The position numbers and the translations under genes are program-made. From NCBI GenBank assembly GCA_046313675.1, contig JBKBXU010000297.1, positions 1 through 5,676 on the forward strand: a stretch of 5,676 bases of DNA. Direction: 5' to 3'. Of the stretch, positions 1 to 5,676 are shown piece after piece (position 1 is the stretch's first letter; each line of letters starts with the position of its first letter). The notes below the pieces were generated by a model, which did not search any database, was not told the origin of the DNA, and saw nothing but the letters and a program-made list of their open reading frames with translations. This stretch comes from JBKBXU01 sp046313675. Its GTDB lineage: Bacteria; Bacteroidota; Bacteroidia; Cytophagales; Cytophagaceae.

Positions 1-1
1 G

Positions 2-1033
2 GGTGGGAATATATCATGGCGTTCTAAATCACAAAACCTCCACATTGGCACCACCACGGCGGCCACCATGTTCAGCCTTCCGGTGGTAGCGTCATCAGCC
101 CCTTACCGAGCCATGGAATTTACAGGAAATTACAATGTTACTTCAGGCATCGACGCCCGGTGGCTATGGAAAAACTTTAATTTTTTTGGAGAATATGGCC
201 GGTCCTTAAATGGTAGACAAGGCCTGGTGAGCGGACTGATTGCCAGCCTTTCACCACAATGGGAAATGGCAACGGTAATAAGAAACTATTCCCCGGATTT
301 TCACTCCTTCTATGGAAGAGCCTTTGGAGAAAATTATAGAAGTATTAACGAAAAAGGTATGTATTGGGGAGTGGCATATAAACCGTCAAAATATTTAAGC
401 TTTCGGGCTTATTACGATCGCTTTAAATTTCCATGGATGAAATACCTGGTACATGGCCCATCAGAAGGGCAGGAATACCTTTTGCGTGCTGACTTTCGGC
501 CAAACAAGCAACTTGCAATGTTTCTACAATACAGGGAAGAAACCAAAGATCGAAATTTGCACATACCTACTGGAAATATAAATTTTCCTTCTGCTGTTAA
601 CCGCCAAAACTTCCTTGCCAACATAGACTATTATTCCGGAAGGATCATCCATTTGCGTTCGCGGGTGCAATTTAGTAAATACGATCAGGAAAATTACCAT
701 ACCTACGGCTATGCCATTATACAGGATTTTGATGTAAATTTGTCCAAAGTCAGGTTCAACAGCCGCTTTGCTTTATTTGACACGGAAGATTACAACAACA
801 GGCAATACGTCTTCGAAAAAAATGTTTTGTACTCATTTTCACTACCGGCCTACTACGGTCGTGGCATCAGAACTTATCTGATGACGATATTTCGCATATG
901 GCGCAAAACGGACGTCTCTTTTCGATATGCCAGAACGATTTTTCAGGACAGAACCGTTATATCTTCGGGAAATGAGCAAATAGAAGGAAACCGCAGGACC
1001 GATATAACCGTTCAGATGTTATGCAGGTTTTAG
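2..1033 (+). CDS. C-terminal part of a large beta-rich protein, probably the barrel domain of the Bacteroidota helix-hairpin-helix (ComEA-like) family; 5' end outside window
   Basis: The frame is open from base 2, so the ATG at 68 is internal and this is the last 343 residues of a longer protein. Alternating polar and aromatic beta-strand segments and the terminal CRF (a final aromatic residue, as in outer-membrane barrels) suggest an outer-membrane beta-barrel. Recognisable family wording includes a GLVSGL stretch, YSPDFHSFYGRAFGE (about residues 96-110 of the visible part), INEKGMYWG, FPWMKY, GPSEGQEYL, LQYREE and near the end GNEQIEGNRRTDITVQ. From memory these fit Bacteroidota proteins of about 600-900 residues annotated as helix-hairpin-helix domain proteins, with the DNA-binding-like repeats in the N-terminal half. 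That half is not visible here, so the name rests on the C-terminal resemblance only. The role is unknown; a link to DNA uptake is sometimes assumed for ComEA-like domains but nothing here tests it. The next gene starts 13 bases downstream. Confidence 0.75.
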   Translation, partial: GGNISWRSKSQNLHIGTTTAATMFSLPVVASSAPYRAMEFTGNYNVTSGIDARWLWKNFNFFGEYGRSLNGRQGLVSGLIASLSPQWEMATVIRNYSPDFHSFYGRAFGENYRSINEKGMYWGVAYKPSKYLSFRAYYDRFKFPWMKYLVHGPSEGQEYLLRADFRPNKQLAMFLQYREETKDRNLHIPTGNINFPSAVNRQNFLANIDYYSGRIIHLRSRVQFSKYDQENYHTYGYAIIQDFDVNLSKVRFNSRFALFDTEDYNNRQYVFEKNVLYSFSLPAYYGRGIRTYLMTIFRIWRKTDVSFRYARTIFQDRTVISSGNEQIEGNRRTDITVQMLCRF

Positions 1034-1046
1034 AATAAAAAAGGGA

Positions 1047-1622
1047 ATGCAGGACTACCAGTATTATAGCATACTTAGTTTACCACATAATGCATCAGAA
1101 GATGACATTAAGAAAGCCTACAGGCAAAAAGCCAAGGAGTGCCATCCTGATGTCAACAATTCCCCGGATGCCCACAAAAAATTTATGCAGATACGCATGG
1201 CTTATGAGATTCTGCTGCGAAATAAACAAGAAAAAAGGCTACTCTCCACGAAAAGATATTCGGTTAAACACTATGACTTTTCCACTTACAGAAATCAGAT
1301 CAAAACCTTTACCTATGAAAACAAACGAAAAGAGTGGGAAATAGAAGAACAGGAGGCACGTGAAAAGGCTTACAAAAAATTCAAGTCCGACAAAGAAAAG
1401 CTAAAAAATTCCATCTGGTATTACCCTGCCTTTGCTTCCATATATATAATTACAGCGCTGGGATTTATGGCAGGTAGCGGGATAATTTTACTTTGCTTTT
1501 ACCCTGTCGTTAAATTTCATCCTATCAGCATTTTTTTCCTTATCCCATTTATTTGTGCAAGCTTGGTTCTGATTAAATACAGCTACGATTGGTTCAAAAA
1601 AAACAGGCAGTATTTTGACTAA
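1047..1622 (+). CDS. Membrane-anchored J-domain (DnaJ-like) co-chaperone
   Basis: The protein has 191 residues. The J domain fills about residues 3-63: a YSILSLPHNASEDDIKKAYR helix II region, the essential HPD tripeptide at 33-35, and a helix III ending in AYEILLRNK. The HPD loop stimulates ATP hydrolysis by DnaK/Hsp70, so this should recruit DnaK to a membrane site. Residues 64-122 are a highly charged, probably helical linker (EWEIEEQEAREKAYKKFKSD). Two hydrophobic segments follow, at about 124-150 and 158-177, with a basic tail KYSYDWFKKNRQYFD. A two-helix hairpin with the J domain and tail in the cytoplasm fits the positive-inside rule. The Gly/Phe region, zinc fingers and C-terminal substrate domains of true DnaJ are missing, so this is a class C J protein with unknown clients. 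The ATG lies just upstream of the J domain, and AGGGA abuts it too closely to be a normal ribosome site. It is probably co-transcribed with the genes on both sides. Confidence 0.88.
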   Translation: MQDYQYYSILSLPHNASEDDIKKAYRQKAKECHPDVNNSPDAHKKFMQIRMAYEILLRNKQEKRLLSTKRYSVKHYDFSTYRNQIKTFTYENKRKEWEIEEQEAREKAYKKFKSDKEKLKNSIWYYPAFASIYIITALGFMAGSGIILLCFYPVVKFHPISIFFLIPFICASLVLIKYSYDWFKKNRQYFD

Positions 1623-1648
1623 ATAATTCCATTTGTCGTTTTTCAGTC

Positions 1649-2719
1649 ATGTCCGTAAACGAGGAATACAAAAAAGGACGGGGGGCGCAGTACAATAAAG
1701 CCAATCCCTACCAAGAACACTCCTACTCCTTCGATCATCCCGAAGGACTTGATGAGCCTTTTTCAGATTCCTCTGTCAACACCAAGTTTTACATAGAAAC
1801 ACCCAAACAAATTGTCAATAAACTAAACAGCCCCGACATAGGCATGGCTTATTCCTTAAATGCCTATCAGGGTTGTGAACATGGTTGCATTTATTGTTAT
1901 GCAAGAAATTCCCATCAATACTGGGGCTTCAGTGCAGGCATAGATTTTGAATCGAAGATCATTGTTAAGGAAAATGCTCCTGATTTGTTGGAAAAATTCC
2001 TCAAGAACCCCAAATGGGAAGCCTTCCCCATTGTGTTGTCGGGCAATACGGATTGCTACCAACCGGCAGAAAAAAAATTTGGGCTTACCCGGAGGATGCT
2101 TGAGCTCTTTTTAAAATACCAGCACCCGGTTTCGATCATTACCAAAAACAGCCTTATCCTTCGGGATCTTGACCTTTTGGAAGAGTTGGATAAACTTTCC
2201 CTTGTTCATGTCAGCCTTTCCATAACCAGTTTGGATGAGAAATTGCGGCAGAAACTGGAGCCCCGGACATCTACTTCTGCAAACCGACTAAAAACAGTTA
2301 ACATACTTTCCGGCAAAGGAATACCGGTGCACATTATGGCCGCACCGGTCATACCCGGCCTAAACGATCATGAAATTCCGGAAATTTTAAAGCGATCGGC
2401 AGATAACGGTGCATCGGGCGCTGGCTATACCATGATACGGCTGAATGGCTCTATAGGTGATATATTCACGGATTGGATCAACAAAACTTTTCCGGACAAA
2501 GCATCAAAAGTATTGCATCAAATAAGGGAGTGCCATAATGGAAAACTTAACGACAGCCGCTATGGTACCAGAATGAAAGGCGAAGGAAAAGTCGCGGAAA
2601 CAATAAATCAACTCTTTAAACTATCTTACAAAAAGTATTTTAAAGGACGCAAGATGAAGGAACAAAACCTTAACATCTATAAAAAACCAGGTGGTTGCCA
2701 GTTGGATATATTTAAATAA
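1649..2719 (+). CDS. PA0069-family radical SAM protein (SplB-related, COG1533-like)
   Basis: The protein has 356 residues, the usual length for the family. The radical SAM [4Fe-4S] motif is CEHGCIYC at residues 76-83 (Cys76, Cys80, Cys83, a CX3CX2C pattern) followed by YARNSHQYWG. Other family signatures are the FYIETP and NAYQGCEHGC stretches, LSGNTDCYQPAE (131-141, with an extra Cys136), GLTRRMLE, ITKNSLILRDLDLL, LEPRTS (about 203-208), PVIPGLND and a C-terminal DSRYGTRMKGEG. The related spore photoproduct lyase SplB repairs thymine photoproducts, but the PA0069 group has no established substrate to my knowledge, so the reaction is left open. The protein ends in QLDIFK, which resembles a sliding-clamp-binding peptide (see findings). 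The ATG has no visible Shine-Dalgarno; it starts 26 bases after the J-domain gene and is probably in the same transcript. Its 3' end overlaps the convergent flavin-protein gene by 8 bases. Confidence 0.93.
   Translation: MSVNEEYKKGRGAQYNKANPYQEHSYSFDHPEGLDEPFSDSSVNTKFYIETPKQIVNKLNSPDIGMAYSLNAYQGCEHGCIYCYARNSHQYWGFSAGIDFESKIIVKENAPDLLEKFLKNPKWEAFPIVLSGNTDCYQPAEKKFGLTRRMLELFLKYQHPVSIITKNSLILRDLDLLEELDKLSLVHVSLSITSLDEKLRQKLEPRTSTSANRLKTVNILSGKGIPVHIMAAPVIPGLNDHEIPEILKRSADNGASGAGYTMIRLNGSIGDIFTDWINKTFPDKASKVLHQIRECHNGKLNDSRYGTRMKGEGKVAETINQLFKLSYKKYFKGRKMKEQNLNIYKKPGGCQLDIFK
2681..2696 (-). terminator. Weak candidate intrinsic terminator for the flavin-protein gene
   Basis: On the minus strand, beginning 16 bases past the stop codon, AACC-ACCT-GGTT can form a 4-bp stem and runs into TTTTTT (bases 2686-2681, two of them in the stem). 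The hairpin is very short and lies inside the 3' end of the radical SAM coding region, so it may be chance. No better terminator is visible at this junction. Confidence 0.2.
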
Positions 2720-3158
2720 TAACCGCATGGCTCACATCCCATATTCTCATCATTTTCTTTTCTTCCACATCCCAAGCCTCCGCATATTCCATATGTATTT
2801 TTAAAAGAGCCAGGTCGTCAAATTCAGGGCCTCCAGGAAACCACTCATTCAAATAAGGCTTCCACATCTCCTCCATTTTGCTGCGACTGGTCACAATTTC
2901 AGCCTTCCCTGATATTGATACAAAAATATTTTTAGTTACATCTGTATACGAAAGACTTACGCATCTGTTTTTCCTTAATTCTTCCATTTTCTTAGAATCG
3001 ATATCAGAAAAAAACCATATATTTCCTTCACATTCTGTCTTCATTGTCAGCATGGGTACGCTTCTCATACAATCCATAGAATCCTGTGTGGTAAGCATAG
3101 CCACCTTAATATCTTTGATTAAATTATACAGTTCCACATAATTTCTACAAATATCCAT
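2712..3158 (-). CDS. Pyridoxamine 5'-phosphate oxidase-like flavin-binding protein, general stress protein 26 type
   Basis: The 148-residue protein shows the order of motifs of the general stress protein 26 branch of the FMN-binding split-barrel fold: DIKVAMLTT (16-24), RSVPMLTMK (32-40), GNIWFFSDIDSKKMEE (45-60), VSLSYTD (67-73), FVSISGKAEIV (79-89), MWKPYLNEWFPGGPEFDDLALLKI (98-121) and AEAWD (126-130). Such proteins bind FMN or FAD and are stress-induced in some bacteria, but a defined enzymatic reaction is generally lacking; they are not biosynthetic PdxH. Two deviations from my memory of the family consensus are seen: RSRPM is RSVPM here (Val34 for Arg), and AEYWD is AEAWD. Serine 55 and lysine 56 of the SxK flavin-phosphate region are kept. 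The ATG at 3156-3158 gives a normal-length N-terminus. The gene is transcribed alone, away from the kinase and towards the radical SAM gene, overlapping its stop by 8 bases. Confidence 0.87.
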   Translation of the reverse strand: MDICRNYVELYNLIKDIKVAMLTTQDSMDCMRSVPMLTMKTECEGNIWFFSDIDSKKMEELRKNRCVSLSYTDVTKNIFVSISGKAEIVTSRSKMEEMWKPYLNEWFPGGPEFDDLALLKIHMEYAEAWDVEEKKMMRIWDVSHAVII

Positions 3159-3316
3159 CTAAACTAATTTTGACTCTTGATTAAAGAACACAAAAAAAAG
3201 CTTAAGCGTTCTGAAATATTCCGTACCGATACTTAGTTTAACGAAGAAAAAACATTACATTGAACGTGTCTGTTTACAATATTTTTATATTTTAGCCAGT
3301 ACGTTTAATATACACA
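3159..3316. promoter_or_regulatory. Divergent intergenic region with probable promoters for the flavin-protein and kinase genes
   Basis: These 158 very AT-rich bases separate two divergently transcribed genes, so both transcripts should start here. For the kinase, TATTTTAG at 3288-3295 or the overlapping TATATTTT at 3286-3293 each match the Bacteroidota -7 consensus TAnnTTTG at five of six fixed positions. A TTG at 3260-3262 could be the -33 element, but the spacing (23-25) is longer than usual. No comparably good match with sensible spacing was seen for the minus-strand gene. An 8-bp palindrome GCTTAAGC lies next to an A8 run around 3191-3207. No small ORF or RNA gene is evident. Confidence 0.35.
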
Positions 3317-4720
3317 ATGCGGTTTAGAAATTTAAAATCCCTCTTTATTGTTCTGGGAGTGTCTATATCACTTCTTGTAATTCTTACCGTATTCATTATT
3401 AAAATAAATAATGATCTTCAACAGAGCTTTTCTGAGGTAGAACGCACGTACAAAATCATCAATAAATTAGAATCCGTACAAAATTCCATTTCCCAATCCG
3501 AAGCATCTGTAAGAGCGTTTATCATCAATGAAGAACAGTACTTCATTAATACTTATAAACAATCAAGTCTAAATACTGAATACCTTATAAAGGAAATTCA
3601 AAAATTAGTAAGCGATGAGAATGTTAAAGAGAAGATTCTGGATCTTCATGAATTGATAATAAAGAAAGAGCAACTGTTGACGGAAAAATTGGAATTATCT
3701 ATAAAAAACGAAGGAAAAGATGTGAGGCTTCACCACGGAGCCATTGAAGAAAGCAGGAAACTTTCAGAAAAGATTGATTTTCTTCTAAAAGATATAAAAG
3801 AGACCGAATACCTTTTATTAAACCAACGAAGAGAGAAAAAAGACAATTATTTCAACAACCTGGTTAAAGCCCTTGTAATTATTGGCTTATCCTCTTTACT
3901 GACTGGAATTCTTGCATTTTTAGCACTAAAAAAGGACATCAAAGAACGTAAAAGGGTTGAAAAAGACCTTCGGGACATCAACGACAATAAAAATAAATTC
4001 TTCACCTTAATCAGTCATGATTTGAAAGGCCCAATAAGAGGAATTATAGCCCTTACAGAAATTTTGCACTACAATACCAACAAAAATGAAGAGCAGAATA
4101 AAAAAATCGTTTACCATCTTCATACCTCATCGCTTAATTTATATAAACTGGTAGAGAACCTCTTAAATTGGTCTCAAATTCAAATGGACCGAATAGATTT
4201 CCAACCGGTTAAGTTTGACTTTTCTGTTATGGTAAAAGACACCATAGAACAACTGCAATTGCTGGCTGATGAAAAGTGTATAGAAATTAAGCTTGACTGC
4301 CCACAGGATCTATATGTATTGGCTGACCGAAACATGATTATTACCGTACTACGTAACCTTATAAACAATGCCATTAAATTTACCCATGAGGGCGGTGTCA
4401 TAAAAATCAGCGCCAAATCCTCTGGCTCTTATGCAGAAATAAAAGTCCGGGACAATGGTGTAGGCATAAGCGAGGAGGGATTAAAAAAGATTTTTATAGT
4501 GGGAGACAATTACAGCTCCAGCGGGACCATTGGTGAAAAAGGCACAGGCCTGGGACTCCTGATTTGCAAAGAATTTATTGAAAAGAACAAGGGCACTATT
4601 AGTGCGGACAGCATAAAAGGTGAAGGCTCCGTATTTACGTTCACAATCCCTGCGGTAAAATCTACAAAGAGCAGCAGAGAGTCCCTGATTCCGTACAGAC
4701 AGGAATTTTCCAGGAATTAA
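3317..4720 (+). CDS. Membrane sensor histidine kinase with CHASE3-like extracytoplasmic sensor
   Basis: The protein has 467 residues. Transmembrane helix 1 is at about 9-29 and helix 2 at about 183-204, enclosing a helical periplasmic segment (about 30-180) with CHASE3-like wording: VERTYKIINKLESVQNSISQSEASVRAFIINEEQYF. A charged coiled-coil linker (205-225) leads to the dimerisation/phosphoacceptor domain with FFTLISHDLKGPI; His234 is the predicted autophosphorylation site. The ATPase domain is complete: N box LRNLINNAIKFT (345-356), G1 box DNGVG (379-383), F box KKIF (390-393) and G2 box GTGLGL (409-414), ending with GSVFTFTIP. It should therefore be an active kinase. No receiver domain is fused and no response regulator lies in the window, so its partner is unknown, as is the ligand. 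The upstream leader has no Shine-Dalgarno, as is usual in this phylum. The small gene at 4758 follows 37 bases later and may be co-transcribed. Confidence 0.93.
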   Translation: MRFRNLKSLFIVLGVSISLLVILTVFIIKINNDLQQSFSEVERTYKIINKLESVQNSISQSEASVRAFIINEEQYFINTYKQSSLNTEYLIKEIQKLVSDENVKEKILDLHELIIKKEQLLTEKLELSIKNEGKDVRLHHGAIEESRKLSEKIDFLLKDIKETEYLLLNQRREKKDNYFNNLVKALVIIGLSSLLTGILAFLALKKDIKERKRVEKDLRDINDNKNKFFTLISHDLKGPIRGIIALTEILHYNTNKNEEQNKKIVYHLHTSSLNLYKLVENLLNWSQIQMDRIDFQPVKFDFSVMVKDTIEQLQLLADEKCIEIKLDCPQDLYVLADRNMIITVLRNLINNAIKFTHEGGVIKISAKSSGSYAEIKVRDNGVGISEEGLKKIFIVGDNYSSSGTIGEKGTGLGLLICKEFIEKNKGTISADSIKGEGSVFTFTIPAVKSTKSSRESLIPYRQEFSRN

Positions 4721-4757
4721 TTAGAACTAAAAAAGCCATAAAAATCATTTTTTGAAG

Positions 4758-5135
4758 ATGTTAGAAGAGCGATATAAGGAAATTTTTTGGGATGCCTTCC
4801 ATAAGCCAAAACTACTTAGCATAAGGTTTGCACAAAAATGGCAGGAATTAGAAATTCTTAATGACCAGTTAGCCGGACCTCTTTTTGCTATTTATGAAAA
4901 GGGAAATTGCGATTATATTTTCGCTGACCAGGAACGGTTCAGCAATATAAATACTCCTGATGAACTGTTTGAGAAAATGGTAAAAGGGATTCAGTTCTAC
5001 AAATCCCAAATCGAAGAAATTGAAGCAGGCGACGAAAACGAAGCTGCAGACAAGCAGGTTCTTTTCTATCAGACTGACCTTAAAATGGAATTGGCGGAAT
5101 TGGCTTATGAAATGACAAAACCTAAAGGAGATTAA
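4758..5135 (+). CDS. Small acidic protein of unknown function
   Basis: I do not recognise this 125-residue protein. It appears soluble: there is no signal peptide and no membrane segment. It looks mainly helical, opening with LEERYKEIFWDAFHKPKLL, then a tryptophan-containing KWQELEILNDQLAGPLFAIYEKG stretch, one cysteine (Cys51), and a strongly acidic helix-like region IEEIEAGDENEAADK at about 85-99. The tail ELAELAYEMTKPKGD is helical and then basic/flexible. The ATG at 4758 is preferred; a TTG two codons earlier (4752) is an in-frame alternative that would add two residues. Neither has a good ribosome site. Coding potential is supported by its uninterrupted length and balanced composition; the long antisense frame opposite it is read as a shadow. 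It follows the histidine kinase by 37 bases on the same strand, with no strong terminator between them, so a joint transcript is possible. Its stop is 11 bases from the stop of the convergent phosphoesterase gene. Confidence 0.75.
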   Translation: MLEERYKEIFWDAFHKPKLLSIRFAQKWQELEILNDQLAGPLFAIYEKGNCDYIFADQERFSNINTPDELFEKMVKGIQFYKSQIEEIEAGDENEAADKQVLFYQTDLKMELAELAYEMTKPKGD

Positions 5136-5146
5136 GAAAAAGTATT

Positions 5147-5676
5147 TCAAGCTTTAGACAACTCAAATAATGTAATTTCCGGGTTCATGCCTATCCTTCC
5201 GGGAAAACCAATAAAGCCAAAACCAACATTGACATACAATTGCTGACCATTTTCTTTGTACAATCCGGCCCATTGATCATAAACATACTGAACAGGGCTC
5301 CACTGTGCCTCTTCTGTACGAATTCCAAATTGAAACCCGTGTGTATGTCCTGAAAAAGTAACGTCGATATCCGGAAAATCCTTTTTAACAATTGCATCCC
5401 AGTGACTCGGATCGTGGGACATCAAGAGTTTTACAGGCTTTTCTTCTATTCCATTATAGGCTTTCGCTAAATCTCCATACTTAGGCCACCGCTCACCTTT
5501 GCCCCAGTTTTCGACACCTATAAGTGCTACCTCATCCTTACCAATGGTAATAACGCGATGTTCATTCAGTAAAAGATCCCAACCCATCTCCTTATGAGCT
5601 TCGATCATTTTCTTTCTGTTTTCTTTCCTTTCCTTCGCCCCCCAATGCCTGACGTAATCACCGTAGTCGTGGTTTC
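5147..5676 (-). CDS. Calcineurin-like metallophosphoesterase, C-terminal part; 5' end outside window
   Basis: The minus-strand frame stays open through the right edge, beyond the in-frame ATG at 5606-5608, so that ATG is internal and about 175 residues of a longer protein are visible. The first visible residues read NHDYGDYVRHWG, completing the GNH[DE] metal-binding motif with the partial codon at the edge. Further metal-ligand motifs follow: LMSHDPSHW (His87 of the visible part) and SGHTHGFQFGI (109-119). These are the second half of the dinuclear metal site of the calcineurin-like fold; the DxH and GDxxD motifs should lie upstream of the window. The tail WSPVQYVYDQWAGLY...GFIGFPGRIGMNPEITLFEL is characteristic of Bacteroidota members, which usually carry N-terminal membrane helices (not visible here). 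The substrate is not determined; YkuE-like relatives act at or near the membrane. All visible catalytic residues look intact. Confidence 0.92.
   Translation of the reverse strand, partial: NHDYGDYVRHWGAKERKENRKKMIEAHKEMGWDLLLNEHRVITIGKDEVALIGVENWGKGERWPKYGDLAKAYNGIEEKPVKLLMSHDPSHWDAIVKKDFPDIDVTFSGHTHGFQFGIRTEEAQWSPVQYVYDQWAGLYKENGQQLYVNVGFGFIGFPGRIGMNPEITLFELSKA

Noticed and set aside
68..70. ATG at 68 as the true start of the first gene
   Set aside because: The same frame is open to the window's left edge (from base 2) with family-like sequence before the ATG, and 320 residues is far short of the family's usual length. It is an internal methionine.
1090..1344. Second plus-strand frame inside the J-domain gene
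   Set aside because: It is in another frame of a gene with clear J-domain motifs, and its product has no recognisable features.
2878..3141. Plus-strand open frame of 87 codons opposite the flavin-protein gene
   Set aside because: It lies wholly antisense to a well-recognised gene and has no family-like sequence. It is read as a shadow frame.
3198..3205. Palindrome GCTTAAGC in the divergent intergenic region as an operator
   Set aside because: Eight bases is short, it occurs once, and no regulator gene is nearby. It is noted only as part of the intergenic description.
4721..4757. A-run/T-run inverted repeat (AAAAATCATTTTTT) between the kinase and small protein genes as a terminator
   Set aside because: The stem is only A-T pairs with a loop of about three bases and no GC core. 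It is unlikely to terminate transcription.
4869..5150. Minus-strand frame of 93 codons opposite the small acidic protein
   Set aside because: Its translation is Phe/Ile-rich with no domain, as expected from the antisense of Glu/Lys-rich coding sequence. The plus-strand frame has the more natural composition. Some doubt remains because neither product is recognised.
5176..5207. TTTCC...GGAAA inverted repeat near the 3' end of the phosphoesterase gene
   Set aside because: The stem is five base pairs, it lies inside coding sequence, and no T-run follows. It is likely chance.
5606..5608. ATG at 5606-5608 as the start of the phosphoesterase
   Set aside because: The upstream in-frame residues include NHDYGD, part of the metal-binding motif, so the gene continues beyond the right edge.

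Overview
The window looks like an ordinary chromosomal stretch from a Bacteroidota bacterium (Cytophagales/Sphingobacteriia-like is a guess). The reasons are AT-rich DNA, short A-rich leaders without clear Shine-Dalgarno sequences, and protein types and wording typical of the phylum: a barrel-like helix-hairpin-helix-family C-terminus, a PA0069-type radical SAM protein, a general-stress-protein-26-like flavin-binding protein, and a metallophosphoesterase with the WSPVQY...GFPGR tail. I see no rRNA, tRNA, CRISPR array, insertion sequence or phage gene.

Region 1 (2-2719, + strand) is a tight run of three genes. It starts with the 3' part of a large beta-rich, probably outer-membrane protein whose start lies upstream of the window. 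After 13 bases comes a membrane-anchored J-domain protein, and after 26 more a PA0069-family radical SAM enzyme. The spacing suggests one transcript. The functions do not form an obvious pathway.

Region 2 (2712-3158, - strand) is a small flavin-binding split-barrel protein of the general stress protein 26 type. It converges on the radical SAM gene, and the two coding regions overlap tail to tail by 8 bases. The 158 bases between it and the next gene must hold divergent 5' signals.

Region 3 (3317-5135, + strand) is a CHASE3-type membrane sensor histidine kinase with an intact catalytic core and no response regulator beside it. It is followed after a short gap by a 125-residue acidic protein I do not recognise.

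Region 4 (5147-5676, - strand) is the C-terminal part of a calcineurin-like metallophosphoesterase. It runs off the right edge and again converges closely (11 bases) on its neighbour.

I found no convincing new multi-gene system. The points most worth a second look are a sliding-clamp-like QLDIF tail on the radical SAM protein, the loss of a conserved arginine in the flavin-binding protein, and the unrecognised small protein behind the orphan kinase.
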